DNA of 64,000 bases from Verrucomicrobiota bacterium (GTDB lineage: Bacteria; Verrucomicrobiota; Verrucomicrobiia; Opitutales; Opitutaceae): positions 62,001 through 126,000 of the forward strand of contig JAEZUE010000047.1 in the NCBI GenBank assembly GCA_023443455.1, in the 5' to 3' direction. Below, piece by piece: positions 59,481-64,000 of the stretch. How positions within the stretch are numbered: position 1 is the stretch's first letter; each line of letters opens with the position of its first letter. A model generated the notes under the pieces. It worked only from the letters and a program-made list of their open reading frames with translations, was not told the origin of the DNA and ran no database searches. A program made the position numbers and the translations under genes.

Positions 59481-61580
59481 TCAGCGCAACGCCACGATCC
59501 GGCACGGTCCCAGCGCCGCCCAGTCGAAGGCATAGTTCCCGGCCGGCCCGGCGGTGACCTCGACCAGGAGCTCGCTGCCGGCCGGAGCTTCCCACTCGCA
59601 GCTCAGCTGCTGGAGACCCCGGTCGCCCTCGCGGCGGATCGGGTCGAGCAACCGATCGACCAGCACCTTCCGGCTGCCGTCGGCGAAGACCACTGCAACC
59701 AAATACCGGACACCGTCGGTGCCCTCCCCGGGTTTCTTGCCCGCATAGGCCCCGTCGTAGATCAGGTAGCTTGCATCCAGCCGGCATCGTCGCCCGGGCG
59801 GGCTGAACCAGAGGCGGGTTTGCGGATGCACACTGAAGAATGTGGCCCCGTCGGACTGGCCGCTGGAAAACGAAAACTCGGCCTCGGCCCGCACCGGTTC
59901 CGGATTCATCGCGGCGAAATGCCGCCGCACCACCATCGGCAGGCGGGCCACCTCGACGACCCGCCCCCGCCACGGATCGTCGGTCGCCGCGACCTTGGGC
60001 GGCAATCGCAAGGTCGCAACCGGCACCGTATGCAGAAAATCCAACGCCGACGGGCGCACATCCGCCGGCACATACACATCGTCCTCCTCCAATGAGAACA
60101 GGGGGCGCGAATCCAGCCGGAACCATCGCACCGCCGCGTCGCGGACCATGACGTTTCCGCGTTCGGCACCGCTGAGCACCAACGCGCCGACCGACTCCCC
60201 TTGCAGGGCCCCGAAGCTCCGCTCCACCAGCGGCGCGTCGTTGGCCCCGCCATGGAACATCAACGCCCGGCGTCCCGAATAATAGGGCACAGAAGCGTTC
60301 CAGTCCCTTCCCGCGATCACCAGGACGTCATCCTCCGCCGTCACCGCCCGGAGCGCCTGCTCCAAATGCCCCCCGGCCGAAAGGGCGGGCGCCTGCGAGC
60401 ACCAATAGTGGTTCCGGTAGGAGAAGAATTGCAACGCGGGCACGGCCGCCAGAAGCGCCCAACCGCAGTAGCGGGCCCGCGGCTGCGCCAACAGCCCTGC
60501 CACCGACAGGCCGACTGCGGCGGCGAGAAACACCGCGTTGGCGACGAAATAGTAGTCGTGGATCTTGTAGAGGACCGGAAACACCAGCAGCGGCGCCACG
60601 AACACCAGCACCGCCGCGACCGCCCAGCCGCGATGGGGTTTCGCCCACACCAACGCCACCGCACCGAGCAGCAGCACCGGCCAACCCGCCACTCCCCGCA
60701 GGAGATTTCCGGCCTGCGCGGACCAAAGCTCCGGATCGAGCCGTTCCGCGACCGTGCCAAGGTTGAAATCCCGCAACGCCGACGACAGCGCGAACTGCGC
60801 CGCGGGGTTTGCCGCCTTCACCGCATCCGCGAAATGCACCCACCAGACGCTCGCCGCGAACGGAAGCGCCACTCCCGCCAACACCCACAGGCCCGCCGCT
60901 GGAAACTCGCGCCGCGCCGTCCGGCGGCGCCACAGCAGCGCCAACACCCACGCCGCGGCCCCGATCAGCACGACCGCGAACGTCGTCACCTTCACCAGTC
61001 CGGCCGCCACCCCCGCCACGTTGGCGACGGCCAACCACCGCCAACTGCGGTCCTCCGCCGCCGCGACGAAGGCCTGCAGGAACCACAACGAGAAGAGCAA
61101 CGCCATCGTCTCGATCAAAAACGCCCGCGCATAGAACACGTACACCGGACAGGTGAGCACCAGACCGAGCACGATCCACCGCCGGGAGCGCTCCACCCCG
61201 ACGCGGCCCAGCAGCAGCCAGAGCGGCGGCAACCCGAGATAGAAGCACACGACGCTCACCAGCCGCGCCGACTGCACCAGCGGGTAACCAGTCTCATGAT
61301 GCAGCACCGCCACCGTCCACTCGTACAGTGGAAACTCGAACGGCACCGACCACGGTTTGCCCAGCACAGGCGTCGGATAGGCCAGCGAATAGTCCTGGTC
61401 GCGCTCGATGAAATAGGTCGAGAGCGCGGTCTGCGCCTGCCGGAACTCGTGCCCGGCCAAGTTCTCGTTGTTCCAGCCCTGCAGCACTCCCGCGACGTGC
61501 AACGCCGCGATCGCGAGAAACCACAGCACCGGCCAGTGGCGAAGGAGAAGGCGGCCACCGGCCGAGAAGAGTTTGGTCAT
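59481..61580 (-). CDS. GT39-like polytopic membrane glycosyltransferase, paralogue A
   Basis: 699 residues from the ATG at 61580, which overlaps the stop of the upstream gene by 4 bp (ATGA). TM1 is followed by a loop with HEFRQAQTALSTYF and RDQDYSLAYPTPVLGKPW, conserved with paralogue B. About eleven more helices follow, then a soluble domain (residues about 420-699). The family uses polyprenyl-phosphate sugars. The substrate is unknown. It faces the GT4-like gene (14 bp between stops). Confidence 0.85.
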   Translation of the reverse strand: MTKLFSAGGRLLLRHWPVLWFLAIAALHVAGVLQGWNNENLAGHEFRQAQTALSTYFIERDQDYSLAYPTPVLGKPWSVPFEFPLYEWTVAVLHHETGYPLVQSARLVSVVCFYLGLPPLWLLLGRVGVERSRRWIVLGLVLTCPVYVFYARAFLIETMALLFSLWFLQAFVAAAEDRSWRWLAVANVAGVAAGLVKVTTFAVVLIGAAAWVLALLWRRRTARREFPAAGLWVLAGVALPFAASVWWVHFADAVKAANPAAQFALSSALRDFNLGTVAERLDPELWSAQAGNLLRGVAGWPVLLLGAVALVWAKPHRGWAVAAVLVFVAPLLVFPVLYKIHDYYFVANAVFLAAAVGLSVAGLLAQPRARYCGWALLAAVPALQFFSYRNHYWCSQAPALSAGGHLEQALRAVTAEDDVLVIAGRDWNASVPYYSGRRALMFHGGANDAPLVERSFGALQGESVGALVLSGAERGNVMVRDAAVRWFRLDSRPLFSLEEDDVYVPADVRPSALDFLHTVPVATLRLPPKVAATDDPWRGRVVEVARLPMVVRRHFAAMNPEPVRAEAEFSFSSGQSDGATFFSVHPQTRLWFSPPGRRCRLDASYLIYDGAYAGKKPGEGTDGVRYLVAVVFADGSRKVLVDRLLDPIRREGDRGLQQLSCEWEAPAGSELLVEVTAGPAGNYAFDWAALGPCRIVALR

Positions 61581-63700
61581 TGATGCGTTTTGAACGTCAA
61601 CGGGCCCCAACCGGCCCAATCACGCGCCCCGTTGTTGGCCGGACCGGACAAAGTCTCCAGCACCAATTCCTCGCCCGCCCGCAACTCCAGCTCCACCCGT
61701 TCCTGTTGCCATCCACGGTCCTCCACCGAATCCCGCGGGGAAAGCAGCCGGCTGTGGAGCACCCGCCGCCCGCCATCCGCATCCGTCGCCGCGACCACGA
61801 ATTCGACTCCATCGGTCGCATCCGCGAACGGCAGCCCACTGTACGCCCCGTCCGCAATCCGGAACGAGAGCACCCCGGCATGCCGGCCCGCCGGCAGGTC
61901 CAACCAGATCCGGGATACAGGGTGCGCACTGGTCATGGGGACCCCGCCCACCTCCGATGCGTGGATCCCGAAACGGGACGTGAAACGCCGGACCCCGACC
62001 CCGAGCGGCGCCAAGGCCTCGCGGTGCCGGTGCGTCATGTACTCGCGGGTCCACACCACGGCACCCTCGGGTGGCGGCGGCAAATCCGCACGGCAAAGCG
62101 TGATCTCCGGCAACCCGAGTTGCGCCACCTTGTGCAGCTGCACCGTCTCGACCGCCTGCGGCAGATAGACATCCGCGTCCTGCCAGCGGAACGCGACCCG
62201 CGGGTCGATCCCGAGCATCTCCGTCGCCAGCTCGACAAGACGCGCATTCTCGCGCTGGGCCCCCCGCAGCACCAGCGCCGCGATCCGTTCGCCCGCGAGA
62301 TATCCGAACGCCTCCTGCACGTACGCCCAATCGCTCTCCATCGCCCGCCGCAACATCAAGGCCCGACGTTGCGCGTAAAACGGCGTGATCGCGCCCCAAT
62401 CCTCGCCGGCGACCACCACCACGCTGTCCGACTCCGTCGTGTAGCGCAGGGCCTCGGCCAAGTCGTTCGATCCGCCGGGCAGCGCGACCTGCAACGGCCG
62501 GTGAAAACTCCACCACACGTGGACCTGCATCGCGCAGAACGCGAGCACCACGGCCCACGTGCGCCAACGCGGCACCGCCGTCTCGAACAACCCGCCCAAC
62601 ACCAGACCAGCCGCCACCATCGGCAGCACCGCCACGGCCGTGAAGTAGTACTCGTGCCACGCGTACAGCACCGGAAAGGTCGCCGGAGCCAGCAAGAAGA
62701 CCACTGCGCAACCCACCGCCCACCACAGCCGCCGGCCGCCGCCCACCAGGAGCCCGACCGCAACGATCGCCAGCAGCGTCGACCACGGCAGAATCTCGAC
62801 CGAGAACGTGCGCCAATGGGCCGCCCAGATCGCCGGATCCGCACGATAGTCCCGGTTGCCGAAGTTGTACCCGTGCATCGCCGCCGACACCAGGTTGCGA
62901 CTGCTCGGATTGAGCGCCTTGACCGCATCGCTGAAACCGATCCACCAATACGTAGCGGCAAACGGCAGCGCCACCGCCGCAGCCGACCAGCCGACGATCC
63001 GCCCCAGCGCCCGCGCCCGCGCTCCGGCCCCGTTCTCCCGCCACGCCCGCCACAACCACCACACGCCCCATGCGACCGCCGGCACAAGGTACACCATGAA
63101 CGTCGTCACCTTCACCAAGCCGGCGCCGATCCCCGCGAGATTGGCCAGCACCAGCCACGCCCAGCTCCGTTTCTCCACCGCCGCCACGAACGCCTGCAGG
63201 AACCACAGCGCAAACAACAGCGCCATCGTCTCGATCAAGAACGCCCGCGCATAGAACAACAGCAGTGGGCACGTGAGCACCATCGCCATCACCACCACGC
63301 GGCGCGACCGGTCGAATCCCATCCGCCCGCACAGCAGCCATACCGCCGGCAACGCCAGGAAGAAACACACCGCGCTGACCAGCCGCGCGCTCTTGATCAA
63401 CGACAGCCCGGTCACGTCGCTCGTCACCGCCACCGTCCATTGATAGAGCGGAAATTCGAACGGGATCGACCAGGGCTTGCCCAGGATCGGCGTGGGGTAC
63501 GCGAGCGAGAAGTCATGGTCGCGCTGGACGAACATCGCGGTCATCGCCGTCTGCGCCTGCCGGAATGCGTTGCCGTGCAGCGCGCGGCTGCCGAAGCCGA
63601 CCGACACGGCCCAGACGGCGAAGAACAGGAGGCCGAGAAGCAGAAGCGTTGCGAAGAACTTCTCGCCGCGACCGGGAGCAGGTGGAGAGACGCGATCCAT
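61577..63700 (-). CDS. GT39-like polytopic membrane glycosyltransferase, paralogue B
   Basis: 707 residues from the ATG at 63700 (MDRVSPPAPGRG). It aligns along its length with paralogue A: FRQAQTAMTAMF and RDHDFSLAYPTPILGKPW in the first loop, RAFLIETMALLF, and a C-terminal soluble domain. Gene duplication followed by divergence is likely. The two genes form a tight operon with a 4-bp overlap. A divergent gap of 147 bp separates it from the gene starting at 63848. Confidence 0.85.
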   Translation of the reverse strand: MDRVSPPAPGRGEKFFATLLLLGLLFFAVWAVSVGFGSRALHGNAFRQAQTAMTAMFVQRDHDFSLAYPTPILGKPWSIPFEFPLYQWTVAVTSDVTGLSLIKSARLVSAVCFFLALPAVWLLCGRMGFDRSRRVVVMAMVLTCPLLLFYARAFLIETMALLFALWFLQAFVAAVEKRSWAWLVLANLAGIGAGLVKVTTFMVYLVPAVAWGVWWLWRAWRENGAGARARALGRIVGWSAAAVALPFAATYWWIGFSDAVKALNPSSRNLVSAAMHGYNFGNRDYRADPAIWAAHWRTFSVEILPWSTLLAIVAVGLLVGGGRRLWWAVGCAVVFLLAPATFPVLYAWHEYYFTAVAVLPMVAAGLVLGGLFETAVPRWRTWAVVLAFCAMQVHVWWSFHRPLQVALPGGSNDLAEALRYTTESDSVVVVAGEDWGAITPFYAQRRALMLRRAMESDWAYVQEAFGYLAGERIAALVLRGAQRENARLVELATEMLGIDPRVAFRWQDADVYLPQAVETVQLHKVAQLGLPEITLCRADLPPPPEGAVVWTREYMTHRHREALAPLGVGVRRFTSRFGIHASEVGGVPMTSAHPVSRIWLDLPAGRHAGVLSFRIADGAYSGLPFADATDGVEFVVAATDADGGRRVLHSRLLSPRDSVEDRGWQQERVELELRAGEELVLETLSGPANNGARDWAGWGPLTFKTHQ

Positions 63701-63847
63701 GCGGGGATAGACAGACAGAACGACAAAACCCGCCGAGCCCGACCTGCCAATACGGATTTCGCCGTCGTACCATTCTTGGCGCAAAAACCCCGTCCTAAGA
63801 ATCTTTACTGCGATCCCGCCCCACCGGTAAGACCTTGTGGCTCCGCC

Positions 63848-64000
63848 ATGACCGCTCCGGCCCCGCACGTCTCCTTCAGCATCGACCAGCCCGTCAACTG
63901 GCGCCTCACGGCCCCGACTTTGGAGATCGCCGGCTGGCTGTACCCGGACACCGAAGCCGCCTGCATCGACATCCGTGCCCGCGTCGACCGCCGCGTCTTC
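63848..64000 (+). CDS. Start of a 'GW'-module protein, cut by the window end
   Basis: 51 codons in frame to the last base. VSFSIDQPVNWRLTAPTLEI then AGWLYPD resembles the N-terminal modules of the glycosyltransferase at 57539. It is probably another module-bearing glycosyltransferase, but the catalytic part is not visible. Confidence 0.6.
   Translation, partial: MTAPAPHVSFSIDQPVNWRLTAPTLEIAGWLYPDTEAACIDIRARVDRRVF

Noticed and set aside
1..64000. tRNA genes, rRNA genes, CRISPR arrays or insertion sequences
   Set aside because: None were recognised in the intergenic stretches, and no transposase or integrase reading frame was found.

Overview
This is a high-GC window whose gene content resembles a free-living Gram-negative bacterium. 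A complete chemotaxis operon, large multi-PAS hybrid kinases, a porin-cytochrome conduit and an E1alpha-E1beta-E2 fusion are consistent with the Opitutaceae (Verrucomicrobiota). That placement is an inference from gene content, not from a marker gene. No rRNA, tRNA, CRISPR array or insertion sequence was seen.

Positions 1-17876 are on the minus strand. After a partial membrane glycosyltransferase at the left edge comes a 13-gene chemotaxis operon. In transcription order it is mcp, cheW, mcp, cheR, cheD, cheB, a response regulator, a soluble receptor-like protein, a hybrid kinase, a STAS protein, cheY, cheA and an HDOD protein. The two receptor genes share about 0.94 kb of nearly identical DNA. 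No flagellar or pilus genes are present.

Positions 18360-29792 hold three large hybrid histidine kinases with different inputs: a periplasmic c-heme domain, a polytopic membrane domain, and a periplasmic solute-binding-like domain. They are followed by a secreted methionine sulfoxide reductase (msrB) and a 93-residue protein that is essentially sigma-factor region 4.

Positions 29974-41611 are the most unusual part. A seven-gene plus-strand cassette (30477-40263) encodes class I HMG-CoA reductase, a UbiA prenyltransferase, a rifampin-phosphotransferase-like PEP-utilising enzyme, a BtaA-like (DUF3419) aminocarboxypropyl transferase, a phytol/dolichol-kinase-like protein, a GNAT-like acyltransferase and an AMP-forming ligase. 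Nearly all junctions are 4-bp stop/start overlaps. The cassette looks like an uncharacterised prenyl- or aminolipid pathway. It is bracketed by direct repeats of a fic gene, truncated on the left and intact on the right, which suggests island insertion or a duplication.

Positions 42114-51639 carry the one-polypeptide 2-oxoacid dehydrogenase (E1alpha-E1beta-lipoyl-E2), a divergent extracellular-electron-transfer module (multiheme cytochrome, MtrB-like barrel, small cytochrome c) ending in a clear terminator, then cheV and hemN. Positions 51991-64000 carry a zinc-ribbon membrane protein, hemG, a polytopic membrane protein, and a surface-polysaccharide-type block: a coiled-coil protein, a GT4-like glycosyltransferase with N-terminal 'GWC' modules, two paralogous GT39-like membrane proteins, and the start of another 'GW'-module protein.

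A redox theme recurs (c-heme kinase, MsrB, cytochrome conduit, heme synthesis), but any regulatory link between these genes is inference.
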